From Alkaliphilus flagellatus (GTDB lineage Bacteria; Bacillota; Clostridia; Peptostreptococcales; Natronincolaceae), in contig NZ_JAHLQK010000002.1 of NCBI RefSeq assembly GCF_018919215.1, positions 496,001 through 560,000 of the forward strand: a stretch of 64,000 bases of DNA, written 5' to 3'. Position numbers and translations under genes: made by a program. The notes under the pieces were generated by a model. It had not been told where the DNA came from and did not search any database. It saw only the letters and a program-made list of their open reading frames with translations. Position 1 is the stretch's first letter, and every line of letters begins with the position of its first letter. Below, piece after piece: positions 1 to 8,719 of the stretch.

Positions 1-1
1 A

Positions 2-691
2 AAACTTGGGCTGATACCCAAAGCCAAGCGGCAGGCAAATAGCTATCGGGTATTTACCGATTTTCATATTGAACAATTCAAACTCGCAAGAACTGCTTTG
101 CAAGTGGAAGTACTGCAAAATGGTTTGCGGAAAAAAGCCATTGATATTATTAAAACATCGGCGATCGGAGACTTTGATAAAGCCATTTGTCTTACCAAGG
201 ATTATTTGCTTCATATTCAAAAAGAGCGAAGTAATGCGGAGGAAGCTATAGTAATTGCAAAGCAATTACTGACTGGTAATAAGGAAGAAGATCTAAAAGT
301 ATGTTTTAAACGAAAAGAAACTGCTGATTACCTGCAAATTTCAATGGATACATTGAGAAATTGGGAAATGAATGGGCTATTGACTGTCAAGAGAAAAGAA
401 AATGGCTATCGGGTATATACTGGTGCTGATATTAGATGTTTGAAAATTATTCGTTCCTTACGCTGCGCAAATTACTCTCTTTCGGCTATTCTTCGGATGT
501 TAGGTGCTTTATCTCATAATCCGCAAGCAGATATACGAAAAGCCATAGACACTCCGAAAGAAGATGATAATATTATTTCTGTATGTGATAAGTTGCTAAC
601 GTCTCTGCTATACGCCGAGCAAAATGCTCAAGAGATGCAATTGCATATTGAAAAGATGAAAAAACAATTTAATTCAAACCCTCCACTATAA
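2..691 (+). CDS. Double-HTH MerR-family regulator (5' truncated by window)
   Basis: The frame is open from base 2, so the gene starts before the window. A TTG at 98 could serve as a start but would cut through the first domain, so I reject it. Two MerR-type DNA-binding segments are visible. The first ends in a LIPKAKRQANSYRVF-like wing near bases 11-55. The second (TADYLQISMDTLRNWE, then NGYRVYTGADI) lies near bases 320-430. MerR proteins normally have one such domain; two in tandem is less common. The gene is followed by a terminator and then an ABC exporter, which suggests it controls that exporter, perhaps in drug response. The effector is not recognisable. Confidence 0.85.
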   Translation, partial: KLGLIPKAKRQANSYRVFTDFHIEQFKLARTALQVEVLQNGLRKKAIDIIKTSAIGDFDKAICLTKDYLLHIQKERSNAEEAIVIAKQLLTGNKEEDLKVCFKRKETADYLQISMDTLRNWEMNGLLTVKRKENGYRVYTGADIRCLKIIRSLRCANYSLSAILRMLGALSHNPQADIRKAIDTPKEDDNIISVCDKLLTSLLYAEQNAQEMQLHIEKMKKQFNSNPPL

Positions 692-720
692 CACCAGACT
701 TTTATCTGGTGTTATTCTTT
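691..720 (+). terminator. Hairpin terminator between merR and ABC genes
   Basis: An 8-bp perfect stem (691-698 with 705-712) is followed by a T-rich tail. It separates the regulator from the exporter genes, so it could end the regulator transcript or act as an attenuator for read-through into the exporter. Confidence 0.8.
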
Positions 721-755
721 TTATACAAGTTAAAAGAATAGGAGGATTTCAAAGC

Positions 756-1487
756 ATGGAAACAACAATTAAAGTAGAAAAATTATGCAAGTCATACACT
801 GGTATTCAAGCAATTGAAGATGTAGATATTGCAGTTGCTCGTGGTGAAGTGTTCGGCTTGTTAGGTGCTAATGGTGCAGGGAAAACTACTACCATTGAGT
901 GTATTTTAGGCACCAAAAAGCAAGACAGTGGAACTGTATCGATTCTAGGGATGAATCCACAAGCAGACCGCAAAAAGTTATTTGAGAAGGTCGGTGTGCA
1001 ATTTCAAGAAGCAAATTACCAAGACAAGATAACGGTGGACGAGCTGTGTCAAGTTATACAGTCTCTTTACAAAGCTCCATCAAATTATGAGAACTTACTA
1101 AAGCAATTTGGACTTATGGAAAAACACAAAAGTCCAGTGAGTGAACTTTCCGGTGGTCAAAAACAACGACTGTTTATCATCCTTGCTTTAATCCCTAATC
1201 CCGAAGTCGTGTTTTTGGATGAACTGACAACAGGGCTTGATGCAAAAGCAAGACGAGATGTATGGAAATGCCTTTCTGAACTGAAAAGCAAAGGGATGAC
1301 AATCCTTTTGACTTCTCATTTTATGGATGAAGTCGAAGCCTTGTGTGATAGGATTTGCATTCTCAAAAAAGGGCAAATGATATTCAATGGAACCGTACAG
1401 GAAGCAATTGCATCCAGCTCCTGTGAAAAATTTGAGGATGCTTATCTTTGGTTCACAGAGGAGGAAAATAGAAATGAAAGCATTTAG
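756..1487 (+). CDS. ABC transporter ATP-binding protein
   Basis: A 243-residue nucleotide-binding subunit of an ABC-2 type exporter. Walker A GANGAGKTT is at residues 37-45, the signature LSGGQ at 131-135, and Walker B VVFLDE at 151-156. The usual EPTTGLD after Walker B reads ELTTGLD. An AGGAGG site lies about 10 bases before the ATG. The 3' end overlaps the start of the permease gene by 14 bases, implying translational coupling and a two-protein exporter. The substrate is unknown; such pairs beside MerR regulators often export drugs or lipids. Confidence 0.93.
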   Translation: METTIKVEKLCKSYTGIQAIEDVDIAVARGEVFGLLGANGAGKTTTIECILGTKKQDSGTVSILGMNPQADRKKLFEKVGVQFQEANYQDKITVDELCQVIQSLYKAPSNYENLLKQFGLMEKHKSPVSELSGGQKQRLFIILALIPNPEVVFLDELTTGLDAKARRDVWKCLSELKSKGMTILLTSHFMDEVEALCDRICILKKGQMIFNGTVQEAIASSSCEKFEDAYLWFTEEENRNESI

Positions 1488-2217
1488 AACAATGTTAAAA
1501 AACGAATTGAAACTATCTATACGTGGAATGGATATGTTCATTTTTGCAATTTGTATGCCTATTGTAGTGATGTTCATTCTCGGTATCATCTACGGAAGCA
1601 AACCAGCCTTTGACGGTGCAAAATACACTTTTTTAGAGCAATCCTTTGGAGCAGTAGCAACTATCGCTGTATGTGCTGGTGGTGTAATGGGGCTTCCATT
1701 GGTTATATCTGACTACAGAAACAAAAAAATTTTGAAACGATTTAAGGTAACACCTATAAGCCCCGCCATGATTTTGGCGGTACAAGTTGCGATATATGCC
1801 CTCTATTCTATTGTTTCACTTATTCTTGTTTATGCTACAGCAACAATTTTCTTTGGCTATCAGTTAGATGGTTCGTGGCTCCAATTTTTATGTGCCTATT
1901 TCTTGGTGATGCTATCTATGTTCAGCATTGGCATGATGGTGGGAGGAGTCGCACCGAATGTAAAAACAGCGGGTATCATAACAAGTATATTATATTTTCC
2001 AATGCTCATTTTCTCGGGCGCTACGTTGCCTTACGAAATTATGCCAACAACACTTCAAAAAGTGGCTGATTTTCTACCATTGACACAGGGAATAAAACTT
2101 CTTAAAGCCGCTTCGCTTGGCTTGCCAATTGATAGCGTTATGGCCTCGGTTATCGTGATGATTGCACTTGCAGTAGTTTGCATAAGCGCTTCCATTCGAC
2201 TTTTTAGATGGGAGTAG
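1474..2217 (+). CDS. ABC-2 type transporter permease
   Basis: A 247-residue membrane protein with about six hydrophobic segments; the first is near residues 18-38 and the last at the C terminus. An open frame extends upstream, but the ATG at 1474 has GAGGAGG just before it and overlaps the ATPase gene, so it is the start. It resembles the ABC2_membrane family and should dimerise with the ATPase encoded at 756. The nature of the exported compound cannot be read from the sequence. Confidence 0.9.
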   Translation: MKAFRTMLKNELKLSIRGMDMFIFAICMPIVVMFILGIIYGSKPAFDGAKYTFLEQSFGAVATIAVCAGGVMGLPLVISDYRNKKILKRFKVTPISPAMILAVQVAIYALYSIVSLILVYATATIFFGYQLDGSWLQFLCAYFLVMLSMFSIGMMVGGVAPNVKTAGIITSILYFPMLIFSGATLPYEIMPTTLQKVADFLPLTQGIKLLKAASLGLPIDSVMASVIVMIALAVVCISASIRLFRWE

Positions 2218-2276
2218 TTTATCTTATCCTTTTATTGCGAAATTATATGAACTGCCTAGCGGTAAATAAAAAAACT

Positions 2277-2358
2277 ATCATCTGGCAGATGATTTTTTGC
2301 AGGAAAATAGGAAAACATAGTGAAATAGCGGTTTTGAACTATCAAAGCCGCCGTTTTT
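2277..2358 (+). terminator. Two successive hairpin terminators after the ABC operon
   Basis: The first stem pairs 2277-2283 with 2287-2293 and is followed by six T. The second pairs 2328-2337 with 2342-2351 (one G-T wobble) and is followed by five T after CG. Together they close the exporter operon. Confidence 0.8.
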
Positions 2359-2412
2359 CCTTATGGAAGAATTGCTAATGATAGACCGTATTTTTTAATT
2401 AGTAGGAATATA

Positions 2413-3108
2413 TTATGGAACAAATTTATAACCTATTCCCCAAACTGTTATAATATGTTTTGGATATTTAGGATCCTCCTCAATTTTTCTTCTCAGCTGA
2501 TGTATATATACCATAATTGCATTATCATCTATAATAGTATCGCTCCAAATATTTTCATAAAGCTGTTCTTTAGTAAAAACCTGTTGAGGGCTTTCCATAA
2601 AGAATTTAATTAATAGATTTTCCTTATAGGATAAATCTATTAATTTTTCATTTTTATAGAATTTATAGGTTTTTAAATCAAATTTAAATGGGCCTTCAAC
2701 AATGAAGCTTGATGAGATTCTTTTATCTTCAATATATTGTTGATAGCTTCTTATTTGTGCTTTTACATGGGCACATAAAATAGCAGGACTAAAGGGTTTT
2801 GTTATATAATTAACTGCACCAAGACCTAATCCTAAAATTTTATCATAATCTTCGCTTCTTCCGCTTACAAATATAATCGGTGTTTTAACTCCTAAACTTT
2901 TAATTTTTCCGATTAACTCAAATCCATCTTGGTCTCCTAACATAACATCTAAAATAATTAAATCAAATACATTGTTTTTTAAATGAATAAGTGCTTCTTC
3001 AGCACATGATGCTTCTTCGATTGAGTAATTTTCAAGTAGTAAGCTTTTCCTAATTAGTTTTCGTATATATTCTTCATCGTCTACAATAAGAACCTTTTCA
3101 TTTGCCAT
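2413..3108 (-). CDS. OmpR/PhoB-type response regulator
   Basis: A 231-residue protein with an N-terminal receiver domain (acidic pair D10-D11, phosphoacceptor D54 in IILDVM, conserved K in TKPFS) and a C-terminal winged helix ending in VWGIGYKF. The start at 3108 has AGGAGG six bases upstream; a longer frame lacks a site. It is divergently transcribed from the Cache-type sensor kinase at 3282 and is its likely partner. The pair then precedes the flavin-dependent reductase at 5211, the likely target. Confidence 0.92.
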   Translation of the reverse strand: MANEKVLIVDDEEYIRKLIRKSLLLENYSIEEASCAEEALIHLKNNVFDLIILDVMLGDQDGFELIGKIKSLGVKTPIIFVSGRSEDYDKILGLGLGAVNYITKPFSPAILCAHVKAQIRSYQQYIEDKRISSSFIVEGPFKFDLKTYKFYKNEKLIDLSYKENLLIKFFMESPQQVFTKEQLYENIWSDTIIDDNAIMVYIHQLRRKIEEDPKYPKHIITVWGIGYKFVP

Positions 3109-3281
3109 AAAAATCCTCCTCAGGATTGCTTTACAAGATAATAATGGATACATTTAACAGATTAGAAATCAGAATAGAAGATATTAAAAAAATCAATTAG
3201 CTATATTAATCTGCTATAATATAAATATAACAAAATTCGTCTATAACTTCAATAATTCGACATTTCAATAGGAGGATTACT

Positions 3282-5123
3282 ATGAGAATTGATGGTTCCT
3301 TCAGGAAAATACTATCAATAATACTTGTATTTATTATGTTATTAACTATGATAATTATAGTAGGATATAATAATTTTACTCATCATAAGAATACAGTTAT
3401 TAAGCAACAACAGGAACATTTACTCACAATAGCAAAGTCTATTTCTAGAAGTCTTGATGTATTCATTAATTATAAAACCAATAGTTTATCTGTATTAGCT
3501 AAAGAACCAATTATTATAAAAGCATTGAAGATGGATGAAGGAGGAGAAGTCTATTATCGCCATGAAGAAGTTTTAGAAACTTTTTTTGAAAAATATAAAG
3601 ATGAAATGGAAAGGGTATTATTATTTAATAATAAAGGAAAGTTGATTTACCAATATCCAGTTACGAATTCAACTAAAGTGAAAGTTATAGCAGATTCTAA
3701 CATAAGTAGAGTTTTGAATAGTAAGAAGATATTTATAAGTAAAGAGTATTTATCTAGCTCTAATCAATACTCAATTGATATATTGAAGCCAGTTATAAAC
3801 AATAATGAAGTTATAGGGGTTTTGGTTAATACTATTAACTTAAATAAAATGTATAACAGTTTGATTCACCCGATAAAGCCTGGAAAAAGAGGTTATGCAA
3901 TGGTAAAAAATATGGGTGGTTTTATTATAATGCACCCAGTAACAGATCAAATAGGTATAGAAGCTATAAAAGTGAGAAAGAAAATGTTCCCACAAGATGA
4001 TTGGACAGAACTTGAGGAATTAACCCGTAGGCAGGTGGAAGAAGGGGAAGGTTATTTTGCTTATCATTCTAAATGGTGGCAAGATGCAGAGGAAGAACTT
4101 ACGAAAAAAATAAATGCGTATACGAGATTTAGAAAAGGCGAGATTTCTTGGATTATATCTGTCCAAATGGACTATAAAGAAATAGAGGCACCTATTAAAG
4201 GAACACTAATCAATATATCCTTAATATCCTTAATTATTGTAGTTATTTTAATTAGTGGGCTTTATATAATTTTCAAAATGGATAAAAAAAGAAAAGCACT
4301 GGAAATTGAAGCTAAATATTTAAAAGAATTAAATAAAGCATGGGAAGAATTAATTAAAAGTGAAGCAAGATTAAGACATTCTCAAAAACGTGAAATCATT
4401 GGTACATTAACTAGTGGAGTAGCTCACGAATTTAATAATCTACTGTCTCCTATGCTAGGCTATTCGGAAATTCTACTACAAAGTATTGATGATAATAACA
4501 CTATGTATGAAGATATATTGGAAATAAACAAAAGTGCTTTAAGGGCCAAGGAGCTAATAGGACAAATTTTAGCATTTAGTAGAGAGGAGACTGTAGTTCC
4601 TAAGTTTAAATATTTAGAAGCAAATTATGTTGTAAAGGAAAGTATAAAGCTTATTAAATCAATTTTACCAAATAGCATTAAAATTGTAGAGAATATTAAT
4701 AGCAATCAACTGATTTTTGGAAACTCAACACAATTACAACAAGTTTTGCTTAATTTATACACAAATTCATATCATTCTATGAGAAGTGAAGATGGAGTAT
4801 TAGAGGTTAATACTGAAGATATATATATTAGCCATGAAGAGTGGGAAAAACTTAATTTACCGAATGGAAATTATGTAAAAATTCAGGTTAAAGATAATGG
4901 TGCTGGCATGAATGAGGAAACATTAGAACAAATATTTGATTACTATTTTACTACAAAGGAAACAGGGAAGGGTACAGGATTAGGGCTACCAGTCGTACGC
5001 AATATTGTAGAAAATCATAAGGGTAGAATTTTTGTAAAAAGTCAAGTAGATGTAGGAACAAGTGTTGATATATATTTACCTTCTGTTGAAGAAAATTATA
5101 GGGAAGATCTTAATGAATTTTAA
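3282..5123 (+). CDS. Sensor histidine kinase with extracytoplasmic Cache-like sensor
   Basis: A 613-residue membrane kinase. One hydrophobic segment lies near residues 10-28 and another near 308-330. They bracket a roughly 280-residue extracytoplasmic region with the look of a double-Cache sensor. The HisKA box carries H382 (GVAHEFNN), followed by an N box, the G1 box DNGAGM and a GKGTGLGL G2 box. AGGAGG precedes the ATG. There is no receiver domain of its own, so the divergent regulator at 2413-3108 is the natural partner. The reductase gene starts 87 bases downstream on the same strand. A decayed copy of part of this gene lies at 15300-15435. Confidence 0.92.
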   Translation: MRIDGSFRKILSIILVFIMLLTMIIIVGYNNFTHHKNTVIKQQQEHLLTIAKSISRSLDVFINYKTNSLSVLAKEPIIIKALKMDEGGEVYYRHEEVLETFFEKYKDEMERVLLFNNKGKLIYQYPVTNSTKVKVIADSNISRVLNSKKIFISKEYLSSSNQYSIDILKPVINNNEVIGVLVNTINLNKMYNSLIHPIKPGKRGYAMVKNMGGFIIMHPVTDQIGIEAIKVRKKMFPQDDWTELEELTRRQVEEGEGYFAYHSKWWQDAEEELTKKINAYTRFRKGEISWIISVQMDYKEIEAPIKGTLINISLISLIIVVILISGLYIIFKMDKKRKALEIEAKYLKELNKAWEELIKSEARLRHSQKREIIGTLTSGVAHEFNNLLSPMLGYSEILLQSIDDNNTMYEDILEINKSALRAKELIGQILAFSREETVVPKFKYLEANYVVKESIKLIKSILPNSIKIVENINSNQLIFGNSTQLQQVLLNLYTNSYHSMRSEDGVLEVNTEDIYISHEEWEKLNLPNGNYVKIQVKDNGAGMNEETLEQIFDYYFTTKETGKGTGLGLPVVRNIVENHKGRIFVKSQVDVGTSVDIYLPSVEENYREDLNEF

Positions 5124-5210
5124 GAATTACTAAGAATTGCTTAAGATTTGTATATTATACTTTATCTTAAAGTTAGTTAAATATCAAACTTAAAATAAGG
5201 GAGGATAAAT

Positions 5211-6965
5211 ATGAACAAAATTAAAAAATCACTAGCTGTAATACTAACTTTAATATTAGTATTTTCGCTAGCTGCTTGTCAGTCAAAAGACACTAATGAT
5301 AAAACAGGTAAAGAACCTATAAACAGTGTAGTTGTAGGTGAGGGAAGGGGTAAAGGTGGCCCAGTTAAACTAGAGGTTACTTTTGAAAACTCTGAAATTA
5401 AAGGTATTAAGGTTGTAGAAAATAAAGAGTCAGATTATACTAAACCAGTTATTGCAGATCTAACTAAACAAATTATTGATACAAACTCTACAGATGTCGA
5501 TATTGTTTCAGGTGCTACATTAACTAGCCACGCTATAATAAATGCTGTAAAGGACGCTATAAAAAAAGCAGGAGTTACTTTAACTGCTAAAGATGTAACC
5601 AAAGAAGCTGAAAAAGCAGAGGATATTTCAACTGATATAGTTATTATTGGAGCAGGTGGTGCAGGGCTTTCAGCAGCTATAGAGGCAACTAATCAAGGTG
5701 CCAAAGTAGTAGTTGTAGAAAAAAATGCTTTTATGGGTGGAAACACAAACTATGCAACTGGTGGAATGAATGCAGCTGGTACAAAGTATCAAGAAACTAA
5801 AGGTATACAGGATAGCCCAGAGTTGTATTTTAAAGATACAATGAAGGGTGGACACGATAAAAATGATCCAGCACTGTTAAAGGTTTTAACTGAAAAATCA
5901 GCAGAAACCATATATTGGCTTGAAGAATTAGGAGCAAAATTATCTGAAATTGGAAGATCGGGTGGACAAAGTGTAGACAGGATTCATAAAGGTCCAGAAG
6001 GTATGCCTATAGGAACTCACCTTATGGATGTATTTGCTGACCAGATAGAAAAACTTAACATTGATGTTAGATTAAATACAAAGGCAGTAGAAATTCTTGC
6101 AGAAGGCAATAAGGCAACAGGTATAAAAGTAGAAAATAAAGATGGAAATGCTTACAATATAAATGCTAAGGCAGTAATACTTGCATCTGGCGGATTTGGT
6201 GCTAACCCAGAGTTAGTAACAAAATATAAACCAGAATTAGAAGGCTTTGGAACAACTAACCAACCAGGAGCAACAGGAGATGCTCTTGCTATGGTAGAAA
6301 AGTTGGATGTAGCTTTAACAGACATAAAAGAAATTCAAACTCACCCTACAGTAGTTCCTAAAATAAATGAAATGATAACTGAAGGTGTAAGAGGAGACGG
6401 TGCTATCTTAGTAAATAGAGATAGTAAAAGATTTATAAATGAACTTGAAACTAGGGACGTAGTATCTAAAGCTATATTATCTCAAGAAGGTAATACTGCG
6501 TTTTTACTCTTTGACCAACAAGTAGTAGAAGAGGCGAGTGCTATTCAAAAGTATAAGGATGCTGGATTATTAACAGAGGCTGCTTCCTTAAAAGAGCTAG
6601 GTGAAAAACTTAAAATAGATGCTGAAGCCCTTGAAAAAACTGTAAACACATATAATGAGTATTATAGAAATAAGGAAGATAAGGAATTTGGAAGAAGGCT
6701 AATGAATGTAGAGCTTACAAAAACACCATTTTATGCAGTAGAAATAGCTCCAGCTATTCACCATACTATGGGAGGAGTTAGAATAAACACTAACACTGAG
6801 GTAATTAACAACTCAGGAAATGTGGTAGAAGGTCTATATGCTGCTGGAGAAGTTACAGGAGGAGTACATGGTGGCAATAGAATTGGTGGTAATGCGGTAT
6901 CAGATATAACTGTATTTGGAAGAATAGCAGGAAAAAATGCTGCAGAAGCTGTAAAAGGTAAATAA
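5211..6965 (+). CDS. Flavinylated lipoprotein fumarate reductase-like enzyme (paralogue 1)
   Basis: 584 residues. The order is a lipoprotein signal with lipobox LAAC (about residues 19-22), an FMN-binding domain with the ApbE-type acceptor motif VSGAT, and an FAD-binding domain opening with IIGAGGAGLSAA. The active-site residues are H378, R415, H517 and R557. Their spacing equals H365, R402, H504 and R544 of Shewanella flavocytochrome c3; E391 and R394 match its proton-relay pair. It probably sits outside the membrane, takes electrons through the covalent FMN and reduces fumarate or a close analogue. It lacks haem motifs. It lies behind the kinase at 3282 and is close to the protein at 15483. 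Confidence 0.85.
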   Translation: MNKIKKSLAVILTLILVFSLAACQSKDTNDKTGKEPINSVVVGEGRGKGGPVKLEVTFENSEIKGIKVVENKESDYTKPVIADLTKQIIDTNSTDVDIVSGATLTSHAIINAVKDAIKKAGVTLTAKDVTKEAEKAEDISTDIVIIGAGGAGLSAAIEATNQGAKVVVVEKNAFMGGNTNYATGGMNAAGTKYQETKGIQDSPELYFKDTMKGGHDKNDPALLKVLTEKSAETIYWLEELGAKLSEIGRSGGQSVDRIHKGPEGMPIGTHLMDVFADQIEKLNIDVRLNTKAVEILAEGNKATGIKVENKDGNAYNINAKAVILASGGFGANPELVTKYKPELEGFGTTNQPGATGDALAMVEKLDVALTDIKEIQTHPTVVPKINEMITEGVRGDGAILVNRDSKRFINELETRDVVSKAILSQEGNTAFLLFDQQVVEEASAIQKYKDAGLLTEAASLKELGEKLKIDAEALEKTVNTYNEYYRNKEDKEFGRRLMNVELTKTPFYAVEIAPAIHHTMGGVRINTNTEVINNSGNVVEGLYAAGEVTGGVHGGNRIGGNAVSDITVFGRIAGKNAAEAVKGK

Positions 6966-6990
6966 CACGCAATAAATAATAAATATTAAG

Positions 6991-7040
6991 AAGGACAAGG
7001 AGTATTAGATGAAAATTATCTATATTCCTTGTCTTTTCTT
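6991..7040 (+). terminator. Terminator after reductase paralogue 1
   Basis: Arms 6994-7001 and 7026-7033 pair perfectly around a longer imperfect stem, followed by a T run. Confidence 0.75.
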
Positions 7041-7146
7041 ATATTTTTAGATTTAGCCAAGACTTTTTTAGTATAAACTAGAGAAGATTTGTGAGGAAAA
7101 CTCTTTATTTAATTATTTTTTTAAAAATTATTTACTTAAGATGTTC

Positions 7147-7656
7147 TTACTCTTTTATAAAAATTTTTGTAACCTCTGCTATGTATAATGTATGATGATC
7201 AGAATCGGGATAACATTTTTCGTTAATTTTTTGATCGATAAAGGACTCAGGCTTATACTCCTGTGCGAAAAGCTTTTTGCATAAAACAACTTTAGTTGCT
7301 TCTTCAAAATATGGAATACTATCTTCATGAATAACTGTAAGGTTTGATTTTTGGATTTTATCTTCATCTCTACCAGAGGTTGTGCCAAGGTAACTTAGCA
7401 TTTTTCTACTGCTATCATCAAAAAAGCTTAATGAAAAGGTTGCTGAGTTATCTACAAACTCCTTTGTATATCGCTGAGGACGTATAACGATATAAGCAAC
7501 ATTTTTTCCCCACATTACACCAAAACCGCCCCAGGAAGCAGTCATGGTATTTACCTTTCCAGCCTTTTCAGCTGTAATTAGCATCCAATCCTTACCTATA
7601 AGTTTAAAAGGACTTTCGTTAAACTCTTCAGGTTTTACTTCGATGAATTTAGACAT
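7147..7656 (-). CDS. Flavin reductase-like FMN-binding split-barrel protein
   Basis: A 169-residue protein with the look of the flavin reductase (FMN-binding split barrel) family: LITAEKAGKVNTMTASWGGFG near the start, then a YTKEFV segment. The start at 7656 has AAGGAG at proper distance; a longer TTG start at 7674 lacks one. It is probably a cytoplasmic NAD(P)H:flavin oxidoreductase or a flavin-binding redox protein. It lies alone between the reductase at 5211 and the kinase-regulator pair at 7952, transcribed toward the former. The electron acceptor is unknown. Confidence 0.8.
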   Translation of the reverse strand: MSKFIEVKPEEFNESPFKLIGKDWMLITAEKAGKVNTMTASWGGFGVMWGKNVAYIVIRPQRYTKEFVDNSATFSLSFFDDSSRKMLSYLGTTSGRDEDKIQKSNLTVIHEDSIPYFEEATKVVLCKKLFAQEYKPESFIDQKINEKCYPDSDHHTLYIAEVTKIFIKE

Positions 7657-7951
7657 AATATAATCTCCTTTCAAATCAATTTAATTTTTTATCTTTCTAT
7701 AAAAATATATACTTACTTTTCTTATGTAAAATTATTATCAATAATAAGCTGATATGCATTAATGTGAATAGTTTTCGATAAAAGTAAGATAATCTTCATA
7801 TAGAGCCTAAGTCATTTGACAGGATATTCAAGATTTTATCAGGTGGCTTTTAGTAGTAGTTGATTACATAGGTATATAAGAGAGGATAAACAGGTATTTA
7901 AAGATTATACATATTTTAGTATATTACATAATTTTTGATATATGGATTAAC

Positions 7952-8719
7952 CTATAGATTAACATTTGTTTTCTCATTTCTATACTGATTAGGTGAGAGT
8001 CCTACATAATTTTTAAATGCCCTACTAAAATAATGCTGACTATTATATCCCACCATATATGATATTTCATTAATGGTGTATACCTTACCCTTATCCATTA
8101 ATAGGTTAATAGCCATACTAATTCTCAACTTATTAAGATAATCAGTAAAGGTTAGTCCTGTTTTTTGCTTAATAACTCTAGTGAGATAAGATTCACTAAT
8201 ATGATACTTTTCAGCCACTAAATTTAAAGATAAATAATTTTTTGAGAAGTTTTCTTTTATATAATTAATTGCTAAATTTCCCACATCTTCAGATCCAGCT
8301 CTGTTAGTTACCCCATCTTTTAATATACTTGTTTCCCATATTCTATTAGAATAAGACTCTACAGCCTTTGTTATGATGTTTTTAAAAGAACGATAATCAA
8401 TAGGCTTTAACAAATAACTAAACACTCCCAGCTCTAAGGCTTTTTGAGCATACTCGAATTGATCATATCCTGATATAATAATAATCTTAGAGTCCTTATC
8501 TAACTCTCGAGCTCTTTCTATTACCTTAAGTCCGTTTATAAATGGCATATTAATATCCATTAAAATAATCTCTGGACGGTATTCTTCAATTACTTCAATG
8601 GCTTCCTTACCATCTTCTACAGTTGCCACAACGTGTAAATCAAGGTGGTAGGATTCTATTAAGCTTTTTAATCCATTGCGTATTGTTACTTCATCATCTG
8701 CGATAACTACCCTAAACAT
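7952..8719 (-). CDS. YesN-like response regulator with AraC-type DNA-binding domain
   Basis: 255 residues: an N-terminal receiver with D8-D9 and phosphoacceptor D55 (IILMDINMP), and a C-terminal pair of AraC helix-turn-helices ending in GYNSQHYFSRAFKNYVGLSPNQYR. Its start overlaps the end of the upstream kinase gene by 13 bases, so the two are co-translated. It is probably an activator of the divergent reductase gene at 10615, the nearest plausible target. Confidence 0.93.
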   Translation of the reverse strand: MFRVVIADDEVTIRNGLKSLIESYHLDLHVVATVEDGKEAIEVIEEYRPEIILMDINMPFINGLKVIERARELDKDSKIIIISGYDQFEYAQKALELGVFSYLLKPIDYRSFKNIITKAVESYSNRIWETSILKDGVTNRAGSEDVGNLAINYIKENFSKNYLSLNLVAEKYHISESYLTRVIKQKTGLTFTDYLNKLRISMAINLLMDKGKVYTINEISYMVGYNSQHYFSRAFKNYVGLSPNQYRNEKTNVNL

